64,000 nt of DNA from Caprella mutica (lineage: Eukaryota; Arthropoda; Malacostraca; Amphipoda; Caprellidae), in assembly GCA_947561585.1 (NCBI GenBank), contig CANNZV010002503.1:1-64000 (forward strand), in the 5' to 3' direction. Every line of letters begins with the position of its first letter. Position 1 is the stretch's first letter. Below are positions 11,870-24,753 of this stretch, in pieces. Both the position numbers and the translations under genes were made by a program. The notes beneath the pieces are model-generated. The model saw nothing but the letters and a program-made list of their open reading frames with translations, had not been told where the DNA came from and searched no databases.

Positions 11870-12245
11870 TTGTTATTCGCATAACTCAAAAAGTATATAA
11901 CTAAATTGCCTGAAATTTTGTGAGGCGATTGGTCCTTATCTAGGAACCATTTGGTTATATTTTGGGAGTGATCAGGTCAAAGGTCAAGGCTATTTATAAC
12001 TCAAAAGTATTCAACCAAATTGCCTTAAATTTGGTGGGATGATTGGTCATTATCCATAACTAATTGATTTGATTTTGACAGCGAACTGGTCAAAAGTCAA
12101 GGTCATTTGTAAGCAGCGGCGAAAAAATGCGCTCCAGGAGTTTTTAGAGCATATTGTCCCAGCTCTAGTTATTATACATTTAAGGATTATTAGATGGATA
12201 AGGTTATTTATAAGCGGCGGTGAAGGTATGTACTCTACGAGAGGC
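11870..12245 (+). repeat. Family R dispersed repeat
   Basis: About 375 bp built of two degenerate sub-repeats of about 110 bp, marked by aactcaaaaagtat, ttggtccttat and caggtcaaaggtcaagg. It ends with ataagcggcggtgaaggta. The same blocks occur in reverse at 20170-20735 and, shortened, at 17620-17795. Class unknown; similar gaccttgacc-containing repeats are common in invertebrate genomes. Confidence 0.75.
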
Positions 12246-12269
12246 CGCCATCTAGTTATCATATACATT

Positions 12270-12323
12270 TTTTCCTACATGATCAAAAATGTGGCACCGT
12301 TCGATAACTCGGAACTTACCCTA
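12270..12323. mobile_element. MITE-A right half
   Basis: Contains only the right terminus, ending with gttcgataactcggaactt followed by accctaa. The left half is not visible because family R sequence abuts it. Confidence 0.7.
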
Positions 12324-14227
12324 ACTAATTAAACCTCTAAATAAATGAAAGAATATCTGGTAGTATTTATTCAAATTTATTTTATAGTCCTCATTATGCG
12401 TATATTATTTACTACCATTATATTTATTTACACATCTTATACCTACAATAGACACTATATTACTAACTATAATTTACTTTATTTTCATTCACATCTCGTA
12501 TGCAAATTAGCGGCAGACTTTTAACTCTGACATACTGTTCTCTTTTCGTAAGTTGAAACTTAGTGATAGGTAGGTAGAAAAAAGTTAGAAACGATACGAG
12601 TGTGTAGTTAATACTATAATTAATACTATAATTAATCAAAGATTATATCATTATATCTAGATTTAATTAGAACAAACTCTTATTAGTTTTATTTCCAATT
12701 CATATTTACGATTTATTCATATTTATTCATATTAACATTCAATAATGTCTCTTACTAGTATTATGAAGAATGTGTCCCAATTAATGGTTCATAAGAGGTA
12801 AATTATTTATTACTGAGTTAAATAGATTGAAAGAAATTCAAAGGAATTCTGCTCAATTTTAAAATGAAGGAGAAGGCTAAAAACAAAGTAAATTTTTTGA
12901 TAATTTATAAATCTGACGTTTCGATTAAAAACTGACTCTTCGATTCAGTACATAAATAATTTTCAAAATAGCTATCTGTAATGAGTTTGAAAAAAGTTAT
13001 ACTAAATTTATTGGAGATAAAAGAAATGATCAAAAAATTATAAAGTGAAAGAGAAATGATAAAATGAAGGTAATAATAAAAAAAACAATATATATATAAA
13101 ATGATAATAATCAGCTATCTAAAATTAAAAGAGGGAATGAACTATTCTGGAGGTTTAATGAAGGTTTGCTTTTAGAAATATAAAGAGATTCTAAAATTAT
13201 TATTCATTTTTTTCTTTCCTCAACAGAATAATCTGATATTTAGCGACTCTTTGGATGACTTTCCTTAGCTCCCTTCAGAGTGTACCTTGATGTTTAGGCA
13301 GTGAGTGCATAATTGAAAAGCTCTCCCCCTTTTTCGATCCATTTTGAATGGCAATCCGCCACTGCAGTCTGAAATAAGCTTTTCTCTCTCCCAAAATCAA
13401 TAGCAGCATCGAAATTAGAGGGGAGAGTCCTAGAGGGGAACTACAAAATGGCAGCACATTGTTGAAAGGTGCATCCAAGGCAGCACAACAATTGACCTTG
13501 GTTCAACAGGCCATTGTTCTAGTGGTAATTAAGAGCTTTTGTCTCTTCCAAACAAGCTGTATGCTAATTGCCACGTGGTGATAGATCTGCCAAACAATCT
13601 TTTCAGCGCGTCAGCAGATGTTCCTGTCTTTTTTTATGCGTATGCTAAACAAGCAAACGCATGCGTATTCAAATGAGGTCTACCCGCACACTCTGCCTAT
13701 GGCATAAAAAGTCTCTTTGCATACCCAGGGTAGGCTTACGCTTGCGTGTGCCACTGTTTTGGCTATGCTCTTCACAGACGGTGGGGCGTTTTGTCTGCTC
13801 GAATGTCAAGTTATTTTCACGTTTCACCTCACCTAGTGTAAATAACTAGAGAAAATATTGTGATGTTCAAGAGTTTGTCGCGTGCATTAAAATCATTAGT
13901 AACCTATGTGATTGCTAATGCAGTTTATTGTTCTTGTTTCTTAGAATTTTGTCTCTAAGCATAAATTGAGTCATATTGGCAGTTGTTTCCTTTTGGGTAG
14001 AAAATATTATAGATTAACTAATTTTTCCATTACTAGGTATAATGTTTTGAAAGTGAACGCCTCATCATTTTCCTATTATTGTTATGGCATTTTTAGCTTT
14101 GTGATTTGTTTATATATGCATTTCTTAACATTGTCCTCAAATTGAAATAGTAATTGATACTCTATTTCCAGGTAACATTCTAATGAATGGGAAAAACCCA
14201 GTGTGTTGAGTTTGTATGCGGTATAGG
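12324..14227. other. Spacer without a supported gene
   Basis: Mostly AT-rich. A GC-richer stretch lies at about 13450-13860 and includes a TATA-like ggcataaaaag near 13700. The 62- and 67-codon frames there have no recognisable domain and lie next to no splice-supported exon, so they are left out as genes. Confidence 0.4.
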
Positions 14228-15346
14228 ATAAGGTATGTTTTCCCGTACATTTACGTATTCCCGTACATTTACGTATTCCCGTACATTTACGTATTCCCGT
14301 ACATTTACGTATTCCCGTACATTTACGTATTCCCGTACATTTACGTATTCCCGTACATTTACGTATTCCCGTACATTTACGTATTCCCGTACAGTTACGT
14401 ATTCCCGTACATCTACGTATTCCCGTACATTTACGTATTCCCGTACATTTACGTATTCCCGTACATTTACGTATTCCCTTACATTTACGTATTCCCGTAC
14501 ATTTACGTATTCCCGTACAGTTACGTATTTCCGTACAGTTACGTATTCCCGTACAGTTACGTATTCCCGTGCAGTTACGTATTCCCTTACATTTACGTAT
14601 TCCCGTGCTTTAACGTATTCCCGTACATTTACGTATTCCCGTACATTTACGTATTCCCGTACAGTTACGTATTCTCGTACAGTTACGTATTCCCGTACAG
14701 TTACGTATTCCCGTGCAGTTACGTATTCCCTTACATTTACGTATTCCCTTACATTTACGTATTCCCTTACATTTACGTGTTCCCGTACAGTTATGTATTC
14801 CCGTATAGTTACGTATTCCCGTACATTTACGTATTCCCGTACATTTACGTATTCCCGTACATTTACGTATTCCCTTACAGTTACGTATTCCTTTACATTT
14901 ACGTGTTCCCGTACAGTTATGTATTCCCGTACATTTACGTATTCCCGTACATTTACGTATTCCCGTACATTTACGTATTCCCGTACATTTACGTAATCCC
15001 TTACATTTACGTTTTCCCGTACAGTTATGTATTCCCGTACAGTTATGTATTCCCGTACAGTTACGTATTCCCGTACATTTACGTATTCCCTTACAGTTAC
15101 GTAATCCCTTACATTTACGTGTTCCCGTACAGTTATGTATTCCCGTACAGTTATGTATTCCCGTACAGTTATGTATTCCCGTACATTTATGTATTCCCGT
15201 ACATTTACGTATTCCCTTACAGTTACGTAATCCCTTACATTTACGTGTTTCCGTACAGTTATGTATTCCCGTACAGTTACGTATTCCCGTACAGTTATGT
15301 ATTCCCGTACAGTTATGTATTCCCGTACAGTTACGTATTCCCGTAC
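14228..15346. repeat. 18-bp minisatellite array, about 62 copies
   Basis: Unit ttcccgtacatttacgta, with common variants acagttacg and cccttac. The first part is nearly uniform; the last 500 bp mixes variants in a loosely repeating higher-order pattern. The unit length keeps several frames open for over 240 codons on both strands, which is an artefact. Confidence 0.97.
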
Positions 15347-16435
15347 ACAAAATTCACTGATGAATTCCTGATTAATTTATATCTTTATTTATTAAGATAA
15401 GTGTTAAAACGATTAAAGTAAACACCCACTGTGACACGTTATGTACGAAATTGCGTAACTGTCAGAATAACGTGAACTTACTTATGTGTCTTTGATACTC
15501 CTGTCTAATTTTCCTGTTGATTTATTAATTTTATTTTGTTTTGAAATATGTCAATCTCTCGGTAAATTTTCTCTTGTACTAAGTGATAAAAACTCCCAAG
15601 TTAGACATAAGAGATTTTCTAAAACGGAAGGAATATAATTTCAGGTGATTAAATACTCAGACAAAAATTTCAATGATGCTCGAACTTATTTATTAGTGTT
15701 ATAACTTTGTAAACAAAGAGCAATAAGATCTTCAAATCACACCAGTTGTCTATCGCTTACCAATGACCTATTAAACTCTATCAGTACCTGGCTACTTCAG
15801 TTCCCTTCCAGTTCCACTCATTAGTTATAATGACTTATTTAAGGACGTTAATCTTAAAGAGATGAGAAAATTCCAAACTGTAAAGCTATTAAATCTAATA
15901 GAGCTCATTGCACTCTCATGGAAGGTAATATTAGAAATGTAAAAAGGTAAGGGGGTTCAAGTTTACATTATACTGTGCATCTTTACCAATGATAAGTTGC
16001 TATGTTGATAGTAAGTGAAATAATAACATGTGTTTAAGCAGCAAACATATTCATTGTGGAGAGAAAACTGTTCAATATGTTGAATATTTTTATACATTTT
16101 AAAAAATAATATTCTATTGAAATTCTCTTTCGGTATTTTATTCCCTTTTGGTAACTTGTATCTCTACACTAGTTACTTTATAATTATTTTATTTAATTTC
16201 TAGTCATACCGTGTCCCTTCTTTATATATCGGTGACTTGAGTCTCGGTAAATGGCAAAATATAAAGCTACATACTAATATTTCGAATGTGACTCTTAAAA
16301 AAGTTATTAGAAAGAGTCTGAGTTATCTTGAATTATCATTGATTTGCAACTATTGAAATGAAGTACAGTATATTGTACCATTCTTATTATTAAACTGAGC
16401 TTTTAGTTTGTACTTAATAGTGTTAATTAAATGGA
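15347..16435. other. AT-rich spacer, nothing recognised
   Basis: No reading frame of note, no tandem array and no clear inverted repeat seen. Confidence 0.5.
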
Positions 16436-16575
16436 AGGGGAAGTTACGAATTATCAGTCAAATAAAACATGAAATAATTATTAGATAGCACTGTGTAGTG
16501 GTAATAATTTATATATTGTTTTTCTTATATGACCGGAGATGTGCAGTACTGACCGATAATTCGGAGCTCACCCTA
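16436..16575. mobile_element. MITE-A copy
   Basis: The left end resembles gaagttacgaattatcagtc and the right end returns as gaccgataattcggagctca followed by ccctatg. The right inner arm reads cttatatgaccggagatgtg. Confidence 0.75.
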
Positions 16576-17406
16576 TGTATAAAATATGGTCACCAATATT
16601 ATTAGAACTGTTGCTGCTTCTGTGACTAGTTGTCCCTCTAAGAAGGCAAATGGATTTGAATTTGAAAAATGAAAACGAAAAAACAAGTTAAGTTAAAATT
16701 TACCTACTTTTGTGAGTGGAAATTTCAACTCAGTTTATTAATAAAGGGATTTATTTTTAATGAGCATTAATAATTTTATTATTTAATTGATTTATTTGGT
16801 AAGATAGCGTTTATTGCAACCAACCGTTTAGAATGACCAGGAGTAAGTTAGTTAAATGTTGCGGTTTATTATTTTAATTTACCATATATCTCATCTCTAC
16901 TTTTTTCAATTTTTGCAAAAAAATGGTAACATAGGTTTGGTACAAGTAAAAAGAATATTAAAAAATAAATAATAAAGAACATGAGATTTACGTAGTTTAT
17001 ATAATCTGAACCGTTATTTTAAACTTCACTTATCTTTTCAAAAATTGACTTTGAGTTACCTAGATCTTTGGGAAAAATTACAAGTTATATAAAAGATATC
17101 CTATATAGTTATTTTTTCTTATAATTTTATTAGTATTTTTATTTCATATTTAACATGTTCCCTTTATATCGTCATATGTTCATAAAGTGTACCTGCAAAA
17201 TGTAAATACTCTACATGTTGCATGTTCATAAAATTCCTTTCGAATTATCGTTGTTCAAAGTTCACGATGCACAGCAGCAGAATAATATCGTTGGTACAGA
17301 TGTGTCCCAATACGTTGTGAATGTGGTTAATATTAGCTATGTGTGTATATCATCTAAGTGAATTCTCATTGTTTAGGAATGAAGATACGTCTATTCACAT
17401 TATTAG
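16576..17406. other. AT-rich spacer, nothing recognised
   Basis: No gene, array or clear mobile element was seen here. Confidence 0.45.
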
Positions 17407-17549
17407 TAGGGTAAGTTCCAAGTTATTGGACAGTTCCTCATAAAATATAAATAGAATAATAAGGATTGAAATAGAAGTTAAATAATATTTAATATAAAAT
17501 ATATCTTCTCGAAAATGTGGAATTGTCCGATAATTCAGAACTTACCCTA
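17407..17549. mobile_element. MITE-A copy with both ends
   Basis: Runs from tagggtaagttccaagttat to attcagaacttaccctac. The TA dinucleotide at each edge fits a TA target duplication, as for Tc1/mariner-type elements. Confidence 0.85.
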
Positions 17550-17619
17550 CCCATTGTTTATTTTCAGTTTATTTTTTTTTTCGTAATTTATTAGTAATTA
17601 CACACAAATTGAAGAGTAG

Positions 17620-17795
17620 AGCTCCTACCTTCACCGCCGCTACATTTTTTGTTCATCTTGACCTTCACAGCAAATTTCAGGCAATTTGGTTGAATACTTT
17701 TTAGTTATGGCGAATAACAAGATAACAAACAAATAAATAGTGCCCATCAAAACATAACTTTACACAATTTTGCGAAGGTAATTATTAGAGAATAA
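17620..17795 (-). repeat. Family R repeat, shortened copy
   Basis: Shares accttcaccgccgct at one side and the tttgcgaaggtaattatt type end at the other with the copy at 20170-20735. Confidence 0.7.
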
Positions 17796-17979
17796 ACACA
17801 ATCGTCTCTTCTACCTGATCTTCTCATTGTGAATTAGAAACTAATGGTGTCGAGAGTGTCTAATTTATTTATTCTGTGTGTTTTAGAAGAGCAATTCTTG
17901 TTATTGTTTATTTAATGGATTCAACAATAAAAAGGTATTTTACAGTATAAGAAAAGTCTCCAGCACTGTGTCGAATGCA

Positions 17980-18495
17980 TGCTGTGGAATTTTGTTGAAT
18001 TCATTCTGTTGAATTTCTGATGAATTCATTCTGTTGAATTTTTGCAGTTAATTTTTTGCTGAATTCATGCTGTTAAATTATAGCTGAATTCATGCTGTTG
18101 AATTTTAGTTTAATTCATGCTGTTGAATTTTAGTTTAATTCATGCTGTTGAATTTTAGTTTAATTCATGCTGTTGAATTTTAGTTTAATTCATGCTGTTG
18201 AATTTTTGCTGAATTCATGCTGTTGAATTTTTTCTAATTCATGCTGTTGAATTTTTTCTAATTCATGCTGTTGAATTTTTTCTAATTCATGCTGTTGAAT
18301 TTTTTCTAATTCATGCTGTTGAATTTTTGCTGAATTCATGCTGTTGATTTCTTTCTAATTCACGCTGTTGAATTTTTTCTAATTCATGCTGTTGAATTTT
18401 TTCTAATTCATGCTGTTGAATTTTTGCTGAATTCATGCTGTTGATTTCTTCTAATTCACGCTGTTGAATTTTTTCTAATTCATGCTGTTGAACTC
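17980..18495. repeat. 24/25-bp minisatellite, about 20 copies
   Basis: Units share aattcatgctgttgaatttt followed by agttt, tgctg or ttct, so the period alternates between 25 and 24. The unit types come in blocks. Confidence 0.95.
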
Positions 18496-19424
18496 GGTTT
18501 TTTTGTGTAACACAAACTCATTGTTACCAAAAATATATTAACTTGTATATCTTCTCACTAATTTTGTATAATGTACAGTGATAAGTTTCAAGGTTTCAGT
18601 CCAAGTTTTTTTCCTATTTACTGATTGATTTTTCCCTACGAGGAAAGTCTGGGTAAAATTGACACAAAAATCTTAGATTTTCCTGCAATGAAAATGGTAC
18701 AAAAAAACTCAATAATTTCAGTTATTACCCATAGAAATTACACTTATTTTCTTATCAATCAGGAAAACTGCACTTGAAACTTCAGGAAAAATTCTGAAAA
18801 AATATTTTTTATCTGATTCAAATTAAGGAAAAATCCTGGTAAACTATTCTCTATTTCATTTACGTTGAGTAGTTTCCTCGATATTAAAATTATCATTTTC
18901 CTCTTCTAGTACCTGCATTTCTGTGGTATATGTAAACGTGTACCCGCTGTAAATTGTTCAGTTTGAAGTTTTTACGTCATCTTTATCCTTATGAACCTGA
19001 GTGAATGCTCGGGAAAACGGTTTAACCTTCAGTTACTATCACCTCTTCATTTTCCTCATTTGGGAGTCAAGTTCATGTTACTTCTTTCTGTTTCAAACTA
19101 AATAATTTGTATTGCTTATTTTCTGTGACAGTTTTCTAAGTCCTTTTTTATTGAATACACTCGCTGTAATTCATCCTTACCAATCAAACCTTTCAAACTA
19201 TTCTTAATCCAATTGACTAGTGAAGCATATGGGAGTAAGGGACTAATTGTCAGACTAGGGGTTTGATAATTGTCCTAGCCCCCTCATTGTCCTGAGGTTA
19301 CCTCTAGGTAGGCATTCTTTTGTTCAATTGTAGCATTTAGAGTTTTTAGTTTGGCTTCCTTTTTCTTCAGGTTTCATTTGTAACTTTCTTTAGCTTCTTC
19401 CCTCTTCCTTACGCCTTGCTATAT
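18496..19424. other. Spacer without a supported gene
   Basis: AT-rich, with a short family S scrap near 19033-19060 (tcacctcttcattttcctc). Otherwise nothing recognised. Confidence 0.45.
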
Positions 19425-20038
19425 ATGGGTAAGCAGACTGACTGTGTAGGTCTCTTATCCATGGGTAAGCAGACTGAGTGTGTAGGTCTCTTAGCCATGG
19501 GTAAGCAGACTGACTGTGTAGGTCTCTTATCCATGGGTAAGCAGACTGACTGTGTAGGTCTCTTATCCATGGGTAAGCAGACTGACTGTGTAGGTCTCTT
19601 ATCCATGGGTAAGCAGACTGACTGTGTAGGTCTCTTATCCATGGGTAAGCAGACTGACTGTGTAGGTCTCTTATCCATGGGTAAGCAGACTGACTGTGTA
19701 GGTCTCTTATCCATGGGTAAGCAGACTGACTGTGTAGGTCTCTTATCCATGGGTAAGCAGACTGACTGTGTAGGTCTCTTATCCATCCATGGGTAAGTAG
19801 ACTGACTGTGTAGGTCTCTTATCCATGGGTAAGCAGACTGACTGTGTAGGTCTCTTATCCATGGGTAAGCAGACTGACTGTGTAGGTCTCTTATCCATGG
19901 GTAAGCAGACTGACTGTGTAGGTCTCTTATCCATGGGTAAGCAGACTGACTGTGTAGGTCTCTTATCCATGGGTAAGCAGACTAACTGTGTAGGTCTCTT
20001 ATCCATGGGTAAGCAGACTGACTGTGTAGGTCTCTTAA
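19425..20038. repeat. 36-bp minisatellite, 17 copies, almost identical
   Basis: Unit atgggtaagcagactgactg then tgtaggtctcttatcc. One 4-bp slip (atccatcc) at about 19785 resets the phase. Because 36 is a multiple of three, both strands read open; the Met-rich plus-strand and Pro/Thr/Cys-rich minus-strand frames are artefacts. High uniformity points to recent expansion. Confidence 0.97.
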
Positions 20039-20169
20039 TCAAAGGATGCCTATTATTTCACTGTCTCCTCTTCTACGAGGCCTTCTTCTCTTTCATGTCT
20101 CTTTGGATCATCTTGTAGTGGATAGGAACAACTTTTGAATACCTGAAATAATATTAACTAAATTACGTG

Positions 20170-20735
20170 CACTCGGTGAGTGCATACCTTTTCCGCCGCT
20201 TATAAACAACCTTGAGCTCATTCTTTGACCAGTTTGCTCCCAAAATCTAATAAACTGGTAACTGGATAATGACCAATCGTCCCATCAAGTTTCATACAAT
20301 ATGTTTCAATACTTTTGAGTTTTAAATGAACTAGCCTTGACCGAACATTCCCAAAATTCTACCAGATGGTTCCTGGACATTGACCAATTGTCCCACCAAG
20401 TTTCAGACAATTTTGTTGAACATTTTATGAGTTGTTGAGTTATAAATGGCCTTGACCTTGATTTTTGACCCGATCGCTCTCAAGTTATAACAAAATGGTT
20501 CCTGTATATTGACCAATCGCCCCGCCAAGTTTCATGCAATATGGTTAAATACTGTTTGACCTTTGACCTGGTCGCTCCCTAAATTCTACCAGCAAGTCAC
20601 TGGACATTTAACAATCTTCCCACCAAATTTGAGACATTTTGATTTTCTCTTTTAGTTAAGCGAATAATAAGATGATAAAGAAATTCTGTATAAAATATAA
20701 CCTTCCGCATTCTGCGAAGCTAATAATAACAGGGA
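20170..20735 (-). repeat. Family R dispersed repeat, longest copy
   Basis: About 565 bp with at least four degenerate sub-repeats of about 110 bp carrying tgaccaatcgtcccaccaag-like blocks and gaccttgacc-like words. One end carries ttccgccgcttataaac and the other cattctgcgaagctaataa. Confidence 0.8.
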
Positions 20736-20852
20736 AGCATTTTTTCCTCATTAACCTTGTTTTCACCAATAAATTGTGAATTGAACATATTCAGACTCAG
20801 TATATATTATTGGAAATAACTAAAATGAATGCGTTGAAATAAAAAGTTTATA

Positions 20853-20925
20853 TCATCCATGAACATATTCATAGGTTGGTGGTAGGTGACCTGTTCTTGG
20901 AGTCACTTTAATATCTGTGAACTTA
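20853..20925 (-). repeat. Family S fragment
   Basis: Contains tggtggtaggtgacctg and a tggagtcacttt block that match the middle of family S. Confidence 0.55.
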
Positions 20926-21264
20926 TTTCCATTGTACTCAGATTAAACAAAATACTTGAGAATTGAAATATTTATTTGTGTCTTTTTCATACAGAAAACT
21001 AATCATCTCTAAAAAAATAATGATGTAAATTATTTAAATTTAAATTGCCATTCTAAGCAATCTATTTGTAGTTATTTATAAATATTATTAATTATTTATA
21101 TGTATATAATATATCTATTAACTTCACAAAGTTCAGGCAAATTCATTAATCTTATTAACAATTTATTTCCTTCGTTACATTTTAAATCAAAATTTTAAGC
21201 TATCTAATTGTATCTGTGAAATACAATGGACTTCACCCAGAAAGAAACTTATGGCGGGGAAACA

Positions 21265-21500
21265 ACTGAGCGTATCACCTCTTCATTTTCCTCTTCCATC
21301 CGTGAGTGCAGCCACCGGTGCTTGTGTCCCATTTCTTAACATTCCTTGGTAAGTGACTGCATTCACGGAGTAGCTTTTCTGCATCCATGAGCATTGTCAC
21401 CGACTGGTGGTAGGTAACATTGTTTATGGAGACACTTTTTTTCTGACTGCTACTTTGATATTCAAGGTCCCTTGTATTTATTTTCCCTTTGGCGTCAGCG
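21265..21500 (-). repeat. Family S element, partial
   Basis: Contains tcacctcttcattttcctc, gtgactgcattcacggagta and catgagcattgtcaccgac in the same order as the copy at 4165-4528. Its outer end is lost near gcgatagaattctgaagcgg. Confidence 0.75.
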
Positions 21501-21936
21501 ATAGAATTCTGAAGCGGTTAAAGCACAATTTAAAATGCTTCCAATAATAATATTTTTTCCTTATTTACTGTATTTTTAGATATTAATTAAATATTCATTT
21601 GCGATACACACATAAACTTTAAATATTTTTTCATCAAATCAAGATTTCTCCAAAAATCTTCTTTGAGAAATTCTTCTCTTTTTCTCCAAGTTATGGAATT
21701 TAGTTTTGGTTCAGAACTAGGTCGACAAAGAAGCAATGCCTTCTTCTTACCAACTCCTTCTCCTCACCACGACGAAATGAGGTAAAAAGCAGCCTGAGCA
21801 ACACAGAGGCTAATGCTGTGGTGCTATAGTGGCACACAGGGCACTCACTGGTTCAGATATTTGACTCCATTCATATTGCTCTGAAACTGTGATGAGAATT
21901 GGGAGATATTTGCTGTGAGGCGTGATTGAATAACGA
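21501..21936. other. Spacer, nothing recognised
   Basis: No gene, array or clear mobile element seen. Confidence 0.45.
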
Positions 21937-22040
21937 ATAAATGAAGAATAAAGAATTGAATAATGAATAAATGAAGAATAAAGAATTGAATAATGAATAA
22001 ATGAAGAATAAAGAATTGAATAATGAATAAAGAATTGAAT
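21937..22040. repeat. 30-bp tandem repeat, about 3.5 copies
   Basis: Unit aataaatgaagaataaag then aattgaataatg. The short hydrophobic frame on the minus strand across it is an artefact. Confidence 0.9.
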
Positions 22041-22786
22041 AACAAATTAGTGATTGAATTATGAATCAATGAATGAAGTATTAATTAATGACTAATTGAT
22101 CAAATGATGAATGATAATTTTATCCAAAAAATGAACTATTAAATAATGAACATTTATTTTTTGTAACTCATTAATTCATGTTTTTATGAGCAATGTTATT
22201 CATCTTTTATCCGAACATCACCTGTTGCAATTACAGTTTTCAGGTAATGTTGACACAGAGTCAAAGCACATGTGCATAATGACTAACAACTCCTGCTCTC
22301 TGTAGTTAGAAACACAACATCAATTTATTGTTATTTCCTTTTTTTATTTTATTAGGAATATATTGAATTACTAAGTTAGACCCAATGAGTAATTACTAAA
22401 ATGTAAATCGAGACTTGATAATTCAGACAATATTTAAATTATGATTGTAATTTCAATGACATTTGCCATCTTTGTAACTTGCCGATATTTGATCGTTTGA
22501 ATTGTACCGGCTAATGCATCCTGTTCCTAAATAAATCTCCATCTCTCTTATATTTCCTAAACTAATATTCACACTGCAATACACTTTATATTTCCTAACT
22601 AATTTTCACCCTAATTATTTAACTCACACCCTATTTCAATTAATTTCCATTAGTCTATAGGTTTCATGCTCCAAATAGCTAATTGAAACTTGTTGCTCTC
22701 TGTCCGCAACAACATGACTAATGACTATTGCGCTCACCGCGCTTTATGACACTCGTAAAACTGACTAAGCGGTAATGATTGAAATA
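22041..22786. other. AT-rich spacer, nothing recognised
   Basis: No gene, array or clear mobile element seen. Confidence 0.45.
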
Positions 22787-23472
22787 GACTGTCTAGCGGT
22801 AATATTCGCCATAGTCTGTCTAGCGGTAATATTCGCCATAGTCTGTCTAGCGGTAATATTCGCCATAGTCTGTCTAGCGGTAATATTCGCCATAGTCTGT
22901 CTAGCGGTAATATTCGCCACAGTCTGTCTAGCGGTAATATTCGCCATAGACTGTCTAGCGGTAATATTCGCCATAGTCTGTCTAGCGGTAATATTCGCCA
23001 TAGTCTGTCTAGCGGTAATATTCGCCATAGTCTGTCTAGCGGTAATATTCGCCATAGTCTGTCTAGCGGTAATATTCGCCATAGTCTGTCTAGCGGTAAT
23101 ATTCGCCATAGTCTGTCTAGCGGTAATATTCGCCACAGTCTGTCTAGCGGTAATATTCGCCATAGACTGTCTAGCGGTAATATTCGCCATAGTCTGTCTA
23201 GCGGTAATATTCGCCATAGTCTGTCTAGCGGTAATATTCGCCATAGTCTGTCTAGCGGTAATATTCGCCATAGTCTGTCTAGCGGTAATATTCGCCATAG
23301 TCTGTCTAGCGGTAATATTCGCCATAGTCTGTCTAGCGGTAATATTCGCCATAGTCTGTCTAGCGGTAATATTCGCCATAGTCTGTCTAGCAGTAATATT
23401 CGCCATAGTCTGTCTAGCAGTAATATTCGCCATAGTCTATCTAGCGGTAATATTCGCCATAGTCTGTCTATC
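22787..23472. repeat. 27-bp minisatellite, about 26 copies, with an internal 216-bp duplication
   Basis: Unit tctgtctagcggtaatattc then gccatag. A rare variant pair (cgccac followed by catagactg) occurs at 22915/22945 and again at 23131/23161, exactly 216 bp or eight units later, so a block of at least eight units was duplicated. Open frames of over 220 codons on both strands follow from the 27-bp period and are not genes. Confidence 0.97.
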
Positions 23473-23655
23473 GAATAAATATATATCTGTTGCAGACCAT
23501 TAATTGTTTTCATAATTTAACTTTCATTGCAATTGTATTACTAACAATATTATTTCATTTTAAATACAACAAAATGTATAAAAATATTTATTCCTTGACT
23601 TAATTATTTTATAATAAATTTATGATAATACTTTGATTTTTTGATGGTTTATAAT

Positions 23656-23843
23656 GCATTTAGTTGTGACAATATGCTTTTAAAATCATAGGCCAAGCAA
23701 AACTATTATAGACGGAGTGAATTTAAGAGTATTGAATGGTTCTTTCTACACCAGCGGTATGTAGTATTCGATACCATTTCATTTCGTCTATGATATTCTT
23801 AAGATCTATGCTTTTAAAAGCATATTATCACAACCCTAATAAT
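23656..23843. mobile_element. Small TIR element, hAT-like termini
   Basis: The left end reads ttgtgacaatatgctttt and the right end, reversed, reads ttgtgataatatgctttt preceded by tagg. Inner arms around atagacggagtgaa and ttcatttcgtctat also pair. The termini resemble those of the 2.4 kb hAT-like element at 31243-33674. No target duplication was found. Confidence 0.7.
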
Positions 23844-24254
23844 AACAATAGAGTTAATGATAAATTCATATTGTGTTTTCTTGGTGAGAGTTTACCACGT
23901 TCTACAAACTGGTAAGCTATCCATATCATGTACAAAGCTACACAGTCGATTGTATAACCGCTTTACTTTCCTTTAATTGATTTAATTCTATTGCCTATAT
24001 GCATGGCTTAGATGTTAATTTCATTCTATCAATGGTGTTCAATTTCGTCCATAATTAACCTAGGGCAGCAATTACGAATTCGATCCTGAAATTCCTCCCC
24101 ATTCTTCAATCTATTTTCAACGAATCCGACACGTTTTTAATTGCTGTCTTAAAAAGCCTGTTTGTCCGTCAATGCTGCAGCAAAAACCAACCAACCAAAC
24201 GAAAGAACGCACGAACAAACACAAAAACTCACATCTGATTAGTTGAATCCCTGT
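23844..24254. other. Spacer, nothing recognised
   Basis: AT-rich without a supported gene or element. The 65-codon minus-strand frame starting near 24314 has no recognisable domain. Confidence 0.4.
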
Positions 24255-24345
24255 CTTTCGAATGGGCCAATGAGAGGACGCGTGTTTTTTACGCCGTGCA
24301 ACCGCGTGAGCCAATCAGCGGCAAGGGTTGTTTCATTTGCATAAT
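24255..24345. promoter_or_regulatory. Two CCAAT boxes plus POU octamer
   Basis: Within about 80 bp lie ggccaatgagagg (from 24264), gccaatcagcgg (from 24310) and the octamer atttgcat (24334-24341). This combination is typical of pol II promoters such as some histone promoters. No TATA box or coding exon is visible downstream in either direction, so the target is unknown and the cluster may be chance. Confidence 0.3.
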
Positions 24346-24559
24346 CTGATGCACGTAAGATGAATATTGAAATGAAGGATAATCTTTCAACCCTAACAGG
24401 GTTTCATTCGCACCCCAGTTAGTAGAAAAAAATCAGGGCTTACATTCTTTGCCAACAACAATGCATTTTCTTTTGCAACGACTTTTTACAAAGTAATTAA
24501 CATTTCAGTAAGCTTCAGTTACATGTTTTTCCGGCAGTTCAATACGTATTCCTAATATG

Positions 24560-24753
24560 TAGAGTAAGTTACGAATTATCGATCGGTTTCACATCTTGGA
24601 AGAAAATATAATATATTAATTACTATTTTAAATGGTATCAATGACGCTACAGGTATCCTTGATACCATCAATAAAATTTAATATAATTAGTAAATCGAAT
24701 TTTCTTATATGACCGAAGATGTACAACCGTTCGATAATTCGTAAGTTACCCTA
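24560..24753. mobile_element. MITE-A copy with both ends
   Basis: Runs from tagagtaagttacgaattat to gataattcgtaagttaccct, with an inner palindrome built on ggtatcaatgac and tccttgatacc. Inner right arm cttatatgaccgaagatg. Confidence 0.85.

Noticed and set aside
14216..15400. 394-residue ORF with YVFPY-type repeats
   Set aside because: Translation of an 18-bp minisatellite; other frames and the opposite strand are open as well.
19409..20118. Met-rich and Pro/Cys-rich ORFs on both strands, possible repeat protein
   Set aside because: 36-bp tandem repeat artefact; units are identical at the DNA level, including third codon positions, so there is no sign of protein selection.
22734..23513. Three overlapping ORFs of 222-259 residues
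   Set aside because: 27-bp minisatellite read in several frames.
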